Positions 29,164 through 36,320 of a stretch of 36,320 bases of DNA are shown in pieces (position 1 is the first letter of the stretch; each line of letters opens with the position of its first letter). The notes under the pieces are model-generated. The model was not told where the DNA came from and searched no databases. It was given only the letters and a program-made list of their open reading frames with translations. The translations under genes were made by a program, and so were the position numbers. The stretch is from contig JAPLXB010000043.1 in assembly GCA_026396285.1 (NCBI GenBank), positions 1-36,320 of the forward strand. Direction: 5' to 3'. The DNA is from Microcaldota archaeon. Its GTDB lineage: Archaea; Micrarchaeota; Micrarchaeia; Norongarragalinales; JAPLXB01.

Positions 29164-29712
29164 TCACTCTTTCACGAGGCGTTTCAGGCTCTTCGCGTCC
29201 AACAACTGTCTTGACCAGTCAACGCGGTCGCCGCGCAGCCGCCGTGCCTTTGAAAAAACCGCGGCGGCGGTCGTGCCGCGCGTTGAATCAACCTGGATTA
29301 TTTTGGGCTTGCCGTAGTTCACCTCTGCTTTTATGAGGCAGTAGTCAAGCAGCTCTGCCAGGACGTTTTCCCGGATTTTTTTCCCAGGGTACCCGCGTTT
29401 TTTCAGCCGCTTTTCCAGCACGCGGGGGTCGCACCGCAGCACGACCACTGCGTCGGCCGGTGCGCTGAACTCGCAGGCCAGATGCCCCTCGACCACGAAA
29501 GATTTTTTTCCCCGGAGTTCGCCTGCGAGGAGTTTCCCCATTTTAGCGACGTCAACGGTTTTTTCCCCGAACGAGCCCTTTTCCTTCAAGAAAAGCTTGC
29601 GGCTCCGCGCGAACCCGTTCAAGTCAACGAGGGGGCCGCCCGCGAGCGCCGCGAGCCGTGCAGCGACCGCCGTCTTCCCGGTTCCGGGAGTGCCGGTGAG
29701 AATTATCCGCAT
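29164..29712 (-). CDS. Adenylate kinase 6-type NMP kinase/ATPase (Fap7/hCINAP homologue)
   Basis: 182 aa. P-loop GTPGTGKT at residues 7-14, VVEGHLACE (hallmark of the AK6 family), LRCDPRVLEKRLKKRGYPGKKIRENVLAE (lid region, in two parts) and EVNYGKPKIIQVDST. AK6/Fap7 works in small-subunit maturation with uS11 and has adenylate kinase activity. Leaderless: TATA at 29733-29743 is 26 nt from the ATG. Adds to the ribosome-biogenesis genes RIO1 and Dim2-like in this window. Confidence 0.92.
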   Translation of the reverse strand: MRIILTGTPGTGKTAVAARLAALAGGPLVDLNGFARSRKLFLKEKGSFGEKTVDVAKMGKLLAGELRGKKSFVVEGHLACEFSAPADAVVVLRCDPRVLEKRLKKRGYPGKKIRENVLAELLDYCLIKAEVNYGKPKIIQVDSTRGTTAAAVFSKARRLRGDRVDWSRQLLDAKSLKRLVKE

Positions 29713-29732
29713 GACTAGAAGGGGCGTGCCAC

Positions 29733-29743
29733 GGTTTAAAAAA
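29733..29743. promoter_or_regulatory. TATA element between AK6 and membrane-protein gene
   Basis: GGTTTAAAAAA (minus TTTTTTAAACC), 26 nt from the AK6 ATG. On the plus strand the same element would start transcription near 29764, 35 nt before the TTG at 29799, so it may serve both genes. Confidence 0.45.
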
Positions 29744-29798
29744 ATGCGTGCCTTAAGCGGTTTGGCGGTTTTTTCCGCGCACTATTGAGGTGGTTTGG

Positions 29799-30299
29799 TT
29801 GGCTCTGGTTCAGTTGAATTACTGGGTGTATCTCCTAGTCCTCGCGGCCGGCATCGCCGGCTCGTTCGCGGGATACGCGCAGGTTTCGGGCCTTTGGAAA
29901 AAGGGCGCTGAAAGAACGGTCCTGAGGCGGGGCCTGGTGCTCGGCGCAATCCTCGCGGTCTTTGACTGGGTGTTTGAAAACGCGGGCGCCCTCTTCGGGT
30001 ACTGGCACACGGCCGGGAGCACGCTGTTCCTCGGCGCGGTGCCGATAGAAGTGTTTTTCATCGCGTTGTCCGCTGGCGCGGCCTACAACTGGATTTTCCC
30101 GCAGAAGTTCTCGTGGCTGTTCGCCGTCTGCTCGAGCGCGGTGATTGCGGTCATCGGCGCCGGGATTGAGGCGTCGCTGGCGCAAGAGGGGCTGCTGGTG
30201 TACACTGGCGGCTGGACTTCGGCGCACGCGGTCGTGGCGTACTTCGCGGTCTTCCTCGGGATGTATTTCGTGAACCGCTGGCTCAATTCAAGGAAATAG
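29799..30299 (+). CDS. Five-TM integral membrane protein with VPIEV motif
   Basis: 166 aa. About five hydrophobic segments. FDWVFENAGALFGYWHTAGS and LGAVPIEVFFIALSAGAAYNW resemble lycopene-cyclase/CruF-like membrane enzymes, in which an acidic residue in a P-x-E motif is important, but the match is partial and the protein is short. TTG at 29799 is the start: a perfect GAGGTG with spacer GTTTGG precedes it, and the upstream GTG at 29790 overlaps that site. Followed by a hairpin plus T-tract at 30340-30370. Confidence 0.6.
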   Translation: MALVQLNYWVYLLVLAAGIAGSFAGYAQVSGLWKKGAERTVLRRGLVLGAILAVFDWVFENAGALFGYWHTAGSTLFLGAVPIEVFFIALSAGAAYNWIFPQKFSWLFAVCSSAVIAVIGAGIEASLAQEGLLVYTGGWTSAHAVVAYFAVFLGMYFVNRWLNSRK

Positions 30300-30339
30300 C
30301 TGGCTGAAAAAGCAGTCCGTTGAAAAAGGCGGCTGGGAC

Positions 30340-30370
30340 CGGCTGACTGGCGCCGGCGCCCGGTTTTTTT
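30340..30370 (+). terminator. Hairpin and T-tract after the membrane-protein gene
   Basis: CCGGC and GCCGG arms flank TGACTGGC, followed by CGCCCGG and seven T (30364-30370). The T-run overlaps the end of the convergent aCPSF1 gene. Confidence 0.45.
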
Positions 30371-32258
30371 ACTTAAGCCTTATCGTGTCAAGGTCCATCG
30401 GCGCCCTCGTTTCCACGTGCATCATCTTGTTGAGCGTGCGCGCTAGTTCGTCGCACTTGTTTTCGTCGCCGTGCATTGTGAAAATCCTGCCCGGCCTGGG
30501 GCGCAGGTTCTTCACGTACGCCAGCAGCTGCTGGCGGTCGGAGTGGCCTGAAAAGCCTTCTATCGTCGTCACTTCCAGGTTTATCTTGAGGGAGTCGAGC
30601 TTGTGCGCGGCGGTGAGCATCGGGACCTCTTTTGCCCCGGACTGGAGTTTGCGCCCCATTGAAAGCGCGGACTGGTAGCCGACGAAAACCAGGGAGTTCT
30701 TCGGGTCTCCTGCGAGGAGCTTGAGGAATTCGACTGACGGCCCGCCCGACAGCATTCCCGACGGTGCGAGAATGACGCACGGTTCCGTGCTTTCCGCTAT
30801 TTCCTTGCGGTCCCTCCCGGCCATGTTCCTGAACAGCGGCTTGTCGAACGGAGAATCGTTTTGGAGAATCCTGCGCTGGACGTTCTTCCTCAGGTACTCG
30901 GGGTACACCGTGTGTATTGCGGACGCCTCCTGGCTCATTCCATCCAAATATACCGGGATGTTATCGTCCCTGAGGTGCGCCTCGAGCGCGAGCATTATTT
31001 CCTGCGCCCTGCCCACTGCAAAAACGGGAATCAGGACCTTGCCCTTCCGTTCAAGGGTCTGCTTGACCGCGGTCACGAGCCGCGCCTCGCATTCGTCCAG
31101 GCGCGGGTTGATGTCGTCCCTTGCGCCGTAAGTGCTTTCAATCAGGAGCGTTTCAATGCGCGGGAACCGCGTGTCAGCGGGCTCGAAGAGGTTGGTTTTC
31201 CCGTATTTTATGTCGGCGGAATACACGATGTTGTGCAGGCCCTCGCCCACGTGCAAATGCACTTGCGCGCTGCCCAGGATGTGGCCCGCGTTGTGGAACG
31301 TGAAGCGGATTTCCGGCGTAACGTCAGTCACTTCCCCGTAGTCCCTCGTGATCACGTGGTTCAATTCAGTGCGGATGTCCTTCTCCGAATACGGCGAGCT
31401 GCCGGTCTCGGACTTGAGGACGTTGACGCAGTCCTGCTGGAGCAGGATCATCAAGTCCCTCGTGGGCGGCGTGCAGTAAACCGGGCCTTCGTAGCCGTAG
31501 GCGTACAGGTAGGGAATGAATCCGCTGTGGTCCAGGTGCGCGTGCGTGACTATCACGGCATCCAGCTGCTCCAAGGCGAGGTTCATTGCATTCAAATAAG
31601 GGTATGCCTTGGTTGCGTCGGACGTGTCCACGTTTATCCCGCAGTCCATCAAAACGTTGCTTTTCGGCGTCTGGAGCAGGATGCTTGACCTGCCGACTTC
31701 CTTGAACCCGCCGAGCGCGGTTATCTTGACCCAGTCGCAGCCGGTGCTGGGCACGAGCATCTTTTTTCCCAGGCCGCTGAGGAACTTCTTGCGCTCCTCT
31801 GCGTTCGCGATGAACGCGCTTCGAATCGCTTTCTCCGTCTCCGAAGGCGACGTCGGCGCCCGCAGCACGCGGGGCGACCAGCCCGTTGACAAAATGATGC
31901 TCTTTAGGACCACTCCGCCCTTGCCGATGACGATGCCCGGCTTCAATGCTTCTATCACGACTTCGTTGAACACCGGGTTGAAGCGAATCTCGGTCACGCC
32001 CGCCTCCGGCGGGATTATTGACTTGATTGCCTTGAGCGCCTGTTCCTGGGGCATGAGCGCCGAGGAATCGCACCTGAGGATGATTTTTTTCCTCACGCGG
32101 GCCGCGATTTTCGTGATGAGGTTGGGGTCCTCGTAAAAAGCGCGGATGTTTTTCAGGTAGATGACGATCTGGGGCCCTTCCAAATCAACTTTTGACAGTT
32201 CGCACGCTGGCGGGAGGACCTGCTGCACGCTTTCCTGGAGTTCCTTCAAGCCATTCAC
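30369..32258 (-). CDS. aCPSF1/FttA transcription termination ribonuclease
   Basis: 629 aa. Two N-terminal KH-type domains (GxxG as IGKGG, 111-115) precede a metallo-beta-lactamase core with THAHLDHSG (238-246), GHILGSAQV (HILG motif), SADIKYG, and a beta-CASP domain with IPVFAVGRAQE and APSGMLSGG, then GFSGHSD near the C-terminus. FttA is the archaeal CPSF73 homologue that cleaves nascent RNA and terminates transcription in concert with Spt4/5. Start is GTG at 32258 with AAGGTGAT 5 nt upstream; an overlapping ATG is out of frame. TATA-like run at 32298-32315. Confidence 0.96.
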   Translation of the reverse strand: MNGLKELQESVQQVLPPACELSKVDLEGPQIVIYLKNIRAFYEDPNLITKIAARVRKKIILRCDSSALMPQEQALKAIKSIIPPEAGVTEIRFNPVFNEVVIEALKPGIVIGKGGVVLKSIILSTGWSPRVLRAPTSPSETEKAIRSAFIANAEERKKFLSGLGKKMLVPSTGCDWVKITALGGFKEVGRSSILLQTPKSNVLMDCGINVDTSDATKAYPYLNAMNLALEQLDAVIVTHAHLDHSGFIPYLYAYGYEGPVYCTPPTRDLMILLQQDCVNVLKSETGSSPYSEKDIRTELNHVITRDYGEVTDVTPEIRFTFHNAGHILGSAQVHLHVGEGLHNIVYSADIKYGKTNLFEPADTRFPRIETLLIESTYGARDDINPRLDECEARLVTAVKQTLERKGKVLIPVFAVGRAQEIMLALEAHLRDDNIPVYLDGMSQEASAIHTVYPEYLRKNVQRRILQNDSPFDKPLFRNMAGRDRKEIAESTEPCVILAPSGMLSGGPSVEFLKLLAGDPKNSLVFVGYQSALSMGRKLQSGAKEVPMLTAAHKLDSLKINLEVTTIEGFSGHSDRQQLLAYVKNLRPRPGRIFTMHGDENKCDELARTLNKMMHVETRAPMDLDTIRLK

Positions 32259-32405
32259 TGAACATCACCTTGTCTGGAATTGCCTCCGAAACAAAGAAAA
32301 TTAAAAAAAATATGAAAGCGGGGTGAAAACACTGGAAAAACCCGGTTCCTGGAACCAGGTGGAAACGATGGAAAACGGTTCGCGTATGTTGTTTTGCGTT
32401 CGCGG

Positions 32406-33029
32406 TCAGCCCACGAGCTTTGCAATCTCTTCCTTTGAATAACGCTTTGTGCCGTCCTTTGTTATGCACACCAGGTCTATTCCGTCGCCGGTCGGCGAAT
32501 CCCTTTTTATCGCCGCGTTGACCGCCTTCACTGCCAGCCTCAGGGCATCCTCTTTCCCCATTCCTTCCTGGTAGTGCTCGTCAAGCATGCCGAAAGCCAC
32601 GGGGCTTCCGCTGCCGGTTGACGTGTATTTTTCCGAAATCAAGCCCCCGACCAAGTCGAGGTCGAAGAGCCTTGGCGCAGAATCATAGCCGGCGAGAATC
32701 AATTGGACGATGTAGGGGTAGTACTTGTTTCCCTGGAGGACGTTTGCCAACAGGTTTGCCGCGCCTTCCACGCTCAGTGTAGCGCCGCGCGAGTACCTGT
32801 ACAACTCCAACTCGGCTCTTATGAGGCGGACAAGCGACTGGGCGTCGCCAGTGACCCCGGCGATAGTCATGGCAATGCGGTCCGAAACCGGGAAAATCTT
32901 GTCCACGCCCTTGGAAGCGATGAAATACCCCATTGTGGCGCGCTTGTCTGCCGCTAGGGCAACGCCCTTGTCGAAGACAATGCCCACGGTGGTGGTTCCC
33001 TTAAACCGTTCAGCGTTCGCTGCATCCAT
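32406..33029 (-). CDS. psmB: Proteasome beta subunit
   Basis: 207 aa. Short propeptide of 11 residues ending in Gly, followed by catalytic Thr12 (FKG|TTTVGIVFDKG), with the active-site lysine in ADKRATMG and the SGSPVAFG and SPTGDGIDLV segments. The 20S core particle's active subunit. ATG at 33029 follows GTGGTTTGA. TATA GTTTAAATAC at 33080-33089, with a 12-bp palindrome between it and the start. Downstream of FKBP, but with its own promoter. Confidence 0.96.
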   Translation of the reverse strand: MDAANAERFKGTTTVGIVFDKGVALAADKRATMGYFIASKGVDKIFPVSDRIAMTIAGVTGDAQSLVRLIRAELELYRYSRGATLSVEGAANLLANVLQGNKYYPYIVQLILAGYDSAPRLFDLDLVGGLISEKYTSTGSGSPVAFGMLDEHYQEGMGKEDALRLAVKAVNAAIKRDSPTGDGIDLVCITKDGTKRYSKEEIAKLVG

Positions 33030-33059
33030 TCAAACCACATAAAACTAGTTAGGGTAATG

Positions 33060-33089
33060 AACAATATTGTTGGGAAAAGTATTTAAACC
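33060..33089 (-). promoter_or_regulatory. Proteasome beta promoter with 12-bp palindrome
   Basis: TATA GTTTAAATAC (33080-33089). AACAATATTGTT (33060-33071) is a perfect palindrome lying between the TATA box and the predicted transcript start (about 33058), a position where a bound repressor would block initiation. Confidence 0.5.
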
Positions 33090-33143
33090 CTTGCAGGGCC
33101 CGCGCAGGCTGCGGGAGCCAAAACCATTGTTTTCACCTGTTTT

Positions 33144-33935
33144 TTACTTGCTTGTGCCCCCCGCCGCTTCGCCTGTTTTGGAGCCGGTCCCTGGCCTTGC
33201 GCCCGCGTCTGTTTTCGCGCCTGCCTCGGCTTTTGCGCCCTCTTCCTTCCTGGCTGCTGGCTTGGAATACTCCTCCACCACCACTACGGCCTTCACTTCG
33301 GGCACGAGGGCAAGCGCCTGCTGCACGAACCTGATTTTTGACACGATGTAGTCGGAGTCCTTTGCCGCCTCGGCTGGCGCGACAATCGTCGCCTTCCCCT
33401 CGCTGAACACAGGCGCTGGAAGGGCGGGCAGAAGCTCTTTCGCGAGCGCAGCCACCTTATCCTTCGCTTCGGTGACGCGTTCAACCACCTTGAACGAGTA
33501 TTCAAGCGTCTTGCCCGCGAGCTCGTGGTTTAGGTCGACTTTCACGCGGCCGCCGGAAACGCTTTGCACGATTGCGCGCGCGTCATCCAAGTCAAGCACC
33601 ATCCCGGGCACGGGGTCGACGCCGCGCTTGCGGAATTCGCCGAGTGAAATCAACCGCACCAATTCGGGCCTCCTTTCCCCAAAACCCTTGTCCGAGGGGA
33701 CCGTGATTTTCTTTTCCACGCCCACTTCGGAGCCCACGAGGGCTTCGTCCAGCCCCTTGATCACCTGTTCCTTGCCTGCGGCAACGAGCACCGGGCCGTA
33801 CTTGGATTTTTCGTTGAATATCCCGGCCTGTTTCGCCGCATCCGCGTCCGTGGTGTCGAACGCTTTTTCGCCCACGCGGCCAGTGTATTCAAGCCGCACC
33901 AAATCGCCTGAAGAGACTTTTTCAGCCAAATCCAT
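33144..33935 (-). CDS. FKBP-type peptidyl-prolyl isomerase (SlyD-like)
   Basis: 263 aa. FKBP core split by an inserted IF chaperone domain: DLVRLEYTGRVGEKAFDTT, VIKGLDEALVGSEVG, KGFGERRPELV, then VDLNHELAGKTLEYSFKVV. A ~110-residue C-terminal extension is first alpha/beta (YIVSKIRFVQQALALVPEVK) and then a Lys/Gly/Ala-rich disordered tail. GAGGTGA directly abuts the ATG at 33935; TTG at codon 3 (33929) would have the 7-nt spacing used elsewhere and is a plausible true start. Cytoplasmic folding helper. Confidence 0.92.
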   Translation of the reverse strand: MDLAEKVSSGDLVRLEYTGRVGEKAFDTTDADAAKQAGIFNEKSKYGPVLVAAGKEQVIKGLDEALVGSEVGVEKKITVPSDKGFGERRPELVRLISLGEFRKRGVDPVPGMVLDLDDARAIVQSVSGGRVKVDLNHELAGKTLEYSFKVVERVTEAKDKVAALAKELLPALPAPVFSEGKATIVAPAEAAKDSDYIVSKIRFVQQALALVPEVKAVVVVEEYSKPAARKEEGAKAEAGAKTDAGARPGTGSKTGEAAGGTSK

Positions 33936-33990
33936 TCACCTCAAAGACAATCAAACAACCAAACCAAATAAACAACTAAAATTAAACCCA

Positions 33991-34752
33991 TCAGCCTGAA
34001 TTGTTTGCGCCGCCGGACTCGTTCACCGCACCCGGCCCGTTGACCGCTTCTGAAACGTTGCCGCCTGATTGGTTGGCCGCAACCGACTGGTTACCTTCGC
34101 TTTCCCCGACTGCCCCGGTCCCAGGCCCTGTTTTCAGTTGCTGTGCGTCAAAAGTTTGAAGCCTGCCGTCGGTAAGCGAAACAGTGCCCAGGAGCGTCAC
34201 TGACTCGTTTTTGGCGGACGACGCGTAAACGCGGGCGACGTGGCAGTTGCGCGTGTACTGGCAGAACGAACTGTAATCATTGATGTCCTTTGGATAAACC
34301 GTTGCGTTTTCCAGTTGGCTGTAGAAAACCGCGTTGGTTTCCACTTCAATGAACGCCCACCGCCACATTATGGGAATGCACCATTTTGAGAGGCTTGAAT
34401 TCAGGCCGGCCAGCAGCGCGTTGAATTCCGTGTCCGGCAGCGTGCCGTTGAGCACGATGCCCAGCCAGTTGGAACCCATTGTAATGACTTGCTTGACCCC
34501 TGGAAGGCCCGAAACCGCGCCGGCTGCCGCGGTCGAGTCCGAGAGGTTGCAGTCGACGAGGAGGCCGTCCTCGAAATCAAGTATTGTTGCACTAAATTCC
34601 CCGGTGCCGGAGAAATTCGCCTGCGCCTGTGGCGTCGGCGTCGCGCCCTGTTCCTGGCTCGAGGGCGTCCACATGAAGACAATGAACGTTTCCAGCATGA
34701 ATGCGAGGATTATGAACACTGTGAATGCCCACAATATCGTTTTTTTTTCCAT
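33991..34752 (-). CDS. Membrane-anchored extracytoplasmic protein with sequon-rich tail
   Basis: 253 aa. Signal anchor at about residues 7-27 (LWAFTVFIILAFMLETFIVF), then an external domain (VDCNLSDSTAAAGAVSG, LPGVKQVITMGSNWLGIVL) with cysteines at CNL, WCIP, FCQ and NCH. The C-terminal ~45 residues are low-complexity with repeated N-x-S sequons (NQS twice, NVS, NES, NNS), so heavy N-glycosylation is likely in an archaeon with an AglB pathway. Function unknown. ATG at 34752 follows GTGGTTTAA. TATA TTTATTAAT at about 34828-34836; leader about 55 nt. Upstream lies the S-layer gene. Confidence 0.75.
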   Translation of the reverse strand: MEKKTILWAFTVFIILAFMLETFIVFMWTPSSQEQGATPTPQAQANFSGTGEFSATILDFEDGLLVDCNLSDSTAAAGAVSGLPGVKQVITMGSNWLGIVLNGTLPDTEFNALLAGLNSSLSKWCIPIMWRWAFIEVETNAVFYSQLENATVYPKDINDYSSFCQYTRNCHVARVYASSAKNESVTLLGTVSLTDGRLQTFDAQQLKTGPGTGAVGESEGNQSVAANQSGGNVSEAVNGPGAVNESGGANNSG

Positions 34753-34892
34753 TTAAACCACTGAAAAGCCGGTCGGTTGAAAAGCGGTGAAAAAGAATTT
34801 GGGTGAAAAAAGGTTTTGGCCGCGGCCATTAATAAACGTTTTTCCGCAAAACCGGTCCGGCGCCTGCCGGCGCTTGCGCTCGGGGGGTTGTT

Positions 34893-34923
34893 AAAAAAAA
34901 TAGAAGGGGGGCAAAAGCCCCCC
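34893..34923 (-). terminator. Strong hairpin plus T-tract after the S-layer gene
   Basis: On the minus strand GGGGGGC / TTTT / GCCCCCC (34923-34906) is followed by TTCTATTTTTTTT. It begins 11 nt after the S-layer stop. Perfect 7-bp stem and eight T, like an intrinsic bacterial terminator. Confidence 0.65.
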
Positions 34924-34933
34924 GAAAATGGGT

Positions 34934-36320
34934 TTACCTCACTATCGCGTCCCTGTTGTCCGAGAGCCACTTGATGAGGGCGTTCGCAGCTGCCTGCGTG
35001 TCTGCGGCAGAGTATCCTGCGACTACCACCTTCGAGCCAACGACCTTGACCATGGCCTCGGTCGCTGAGGTGATTGCGCCGTCTCCAAGTGCGTCCTTGG
35101 CAACAGTGTTGACTGCTGGTCCGCCGACCACGATGAGTTGCGCGTATGCGCCTGCGTTCGCATCGGTGATGACGAGCGGGCTCGCTGAAGTGTCGAGCGC
35201 CTTTACCACCATGGCCTTAGGCTCTGATGGTGCAAGGGTGTCGAGTCCAGTGGCTGTTCCGCACGTGCCTCCGCCGGCTGCGCTGCAGTCGATGCCGACG
35301 ACCTTGACTGAGTATCCGCTACCCATGTCAATGGTGTCGCCGACTTTCGCAACTTGTCTCGTCGCGCCAGTGGTTGATGCGCCAGTGGTTGCCGCTTGCA
35401 GGTAGTAGTCCGCGTACACGAGCTTGGTCGCGTAGTTGAACTGGGCATTGGTTGTGCCAATTGCACCCAGCTTCGTTCCCCTTGGGCTGTAGTACACTGA
35501 CTTTGCGCTGACAAGCGATGTTGGCGTTTCAGAGTTGTTGTAGTACGCCGTGTCGATTGTTGAGGTGTTGTACTGGTTCACGAGGTGCTTGAGTGTCGGG
35601 TCCCATTTCATTGCGAAGAACCCGTAGTTTGCTGCCGAGCTAGGTACTGCCAGGGCTGACGTTAGTCCTGCTTCCCTGATTATTTCAGGGAGGACGATTG
35701 CTACGCCGGTTCCTCCGGTAGTCCATGCGCTGGCGTCGTTTGCGACTGAGATGCTTGAGCATTCGGTTGTGCTGTAGTAGTACGGGATTGTTCCCGCTGT
35801 TGGGTTGATTCTCTTGTAGTAGCCGGCTGTCGAGTCAAACGCGTATGCCGCACCCCTTGGCACATAGGTTGCGTCGGTGCTGTTGAGCACGACGAGCACC
35901 TGGCTCGATGTTATGCCGAGGGTGTCGTTCTTGAACGCGTCTGTCCTTCCAGAGCTAACCTGGAGCCAGTAGGCTGATGGTGTGTTGGTGTTTGAGCCGT
36001 TGGCGAGCGGCCTGGGGCTGGTGTCCGCCACGAATGTGAGCGGATCCAAGTCCACGGTCTCCATTCCGGAGTACGTGAACGAGAGCGCTGGCTGGTTGGT
36101 TATCAGGTTGTATGACTCGCCTGCCTTGAGGTTCGCAGACAATCCTGAAGTGTCGAAGACTCCGATTCCCGCGAGTGCCGGCGAAGTGCCTGATCCAGAG
36201 TACGGTGTTTGTGCAAGCACCGCCCTCCAGTAGCCGTGGCCGCTGATTTGCTGGTTGTTTGACAAGTCAAGCCTGTCCGAGGATATCGATACGTCGGCGT
36301 AGTTGTCCTGGTTCACTCCT
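34934..36320 (-). CDS. S-layer protein, C-terminal part (5' end beyond window)
   Basis: At least 461 residues visible; the frame is open to the right edge. Thr/Ser/Gly/Ala/Tyr-rich with few charges. The C-terminal module reads QLIVVGGPAVNTVAKDALGD, then VKVVGSKVVVAGYSAADTQA and ALIKWLSDNRDAI. This GGPAVN ... AGYSAxDT pattern is the S-layer C-terminal domain found in many archaeal S-layer proteins. Several N-x-S/T sequons (NGSN, NNSE, NTST, NDTL, NSTD). The abundant lattice protein of the envelope, consistent with its strong terminator. Confidence 0.85.
   Translation of the reverse strand, partial: GVNQDNYADVSISSDRLDLSNNQQISGHGYWRAVLAQTPYSGSGTSPALAGIGVFDTSGLSANLKAGESYNLITNQPALSFTYSGMETVDLDPLTFVADTSPRPLANGSNTNTPSAYWLQVSSGRTDAFKNDTLGITSSQVLVVLNSTDATYVPRGAAYAFDSTAGYYKRINPTAGTIPYYYSTTECSSISVANDASAWTTGGTGVAIVLPEIIREAGLTSALAVPSSAANYGFFAMKWDPTLKHLVNQYNTSTIDTAYYNNSETPTSLVSAKSVYYSPRGTKLGAIGTTNAQFNYATKLVYADYYLQAATTGASTTGATRQVAKVGDTIDMGSGYSVKVVGIDCSAAGGGTCGTATGLDTLAPSEPKAMVVKALDTSASPLVITDANAGAYAQLIVVGGPAVNTVAKDALGDGAITSATEAMVKVVGSKVVVAGYSAADTQAAANALIKWLSDNRDAIVR

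Overview
This window reads as GC-rich archaeal chromosome. The genes are archaeal informational and housekeeping genes: DNA topoisomerase VI, a RIO1 kinase, aIF5A, aIF1A, aIF2-beta, MCM, Lsm, Alba, Sec61-beta, the proteasome beta subunit, aCPSF1/FttA, a presenilin-type protease and an S-layer protein. Genes are packed tightly. TATA boxes sit about 26 nt upstream of predicted transcript starts. Short sizes, many small orphan proteins and D-loop tRNA introns suggest a DPANN lineage (Micrarchaeota or Diapherotrites-like), but that placement is inference. Two start modes alternate. One is leaderless, with the TATA box about 26 nt from the ATG. The other uses a GGTG-type Shine-Dalgarno, often written GGTGGTTTG, in front of ATG, GTG or TTG.

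Layout. 1-4321 (minus): RIO1 kinase, Dim2/Krr1-like KH protein, topoisomerase VI B and A (A cut by the window edge). 4367-7159: small ORFs, a tail-anchored coiled-coil protein, an orphan PEP-utilizing swivel-domain protein, and a divergent TrmB-type regulator behind three stacked palindromes. 7161-11555: aIF5A, a TatD nuclease, a NYN-domain protein, GNAT, then a plus-strand operon of a DUF2226-like protein, a MinD ATPase and an Lsm protein. 11631-15858 (minus): aIF1A, a four-TM protein, aIF2-beta, a presenilin-like protease, MCM.

16091-16852 is the most unusual part: tRNA-Ala(GGC), a HIT protein gene and tRNA-Val(GAC). The tRNA-Ala has one 35-nt intron in its D-loop with a textbook bulge-helix-bulge. 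The tRNA-Val has two introns, both in the D-loop, separated by a 6-nt microexon. Both mature tRNAs come out at 72 nt with a full cloverleaf. The HIT gene has no visible promoter and may be read from the tRNA-Ala promoter. The tRNA-Val TATA box lies inside the HIT coding sequence.

16868-23194: an AT-rich M48-like metalloprotease, a KH protein, Alba, a leaderless 44-aa ORF, a tandem pair of paralogous membrane-anchored proteins, Sec61-beta (52 aa), and a four-gene minus operon (AMMECR1, GNAT-like, AbrB-like, small protein). At 23194-23247 one palindromic TATA element is exactly equidistant (26.5 nt) from two divergent leaderless start codons. 23247-30299: an M14-like protein, a 1231-aa surface protein, a CYTH-like protein, a GTP-dependent dephospho-CoA kinase, a 30-aa acidic Trp-rich peptide, adenylate kinase 6 and a TTG-started membrane protein. 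30369-36320 (minus): aCPSF1, proteasome beta, FKBP isomerase, a sequon-rich membrane protein, and the C-terminal part of an S-layer protein followed by a strong hairpin plus T-tract.
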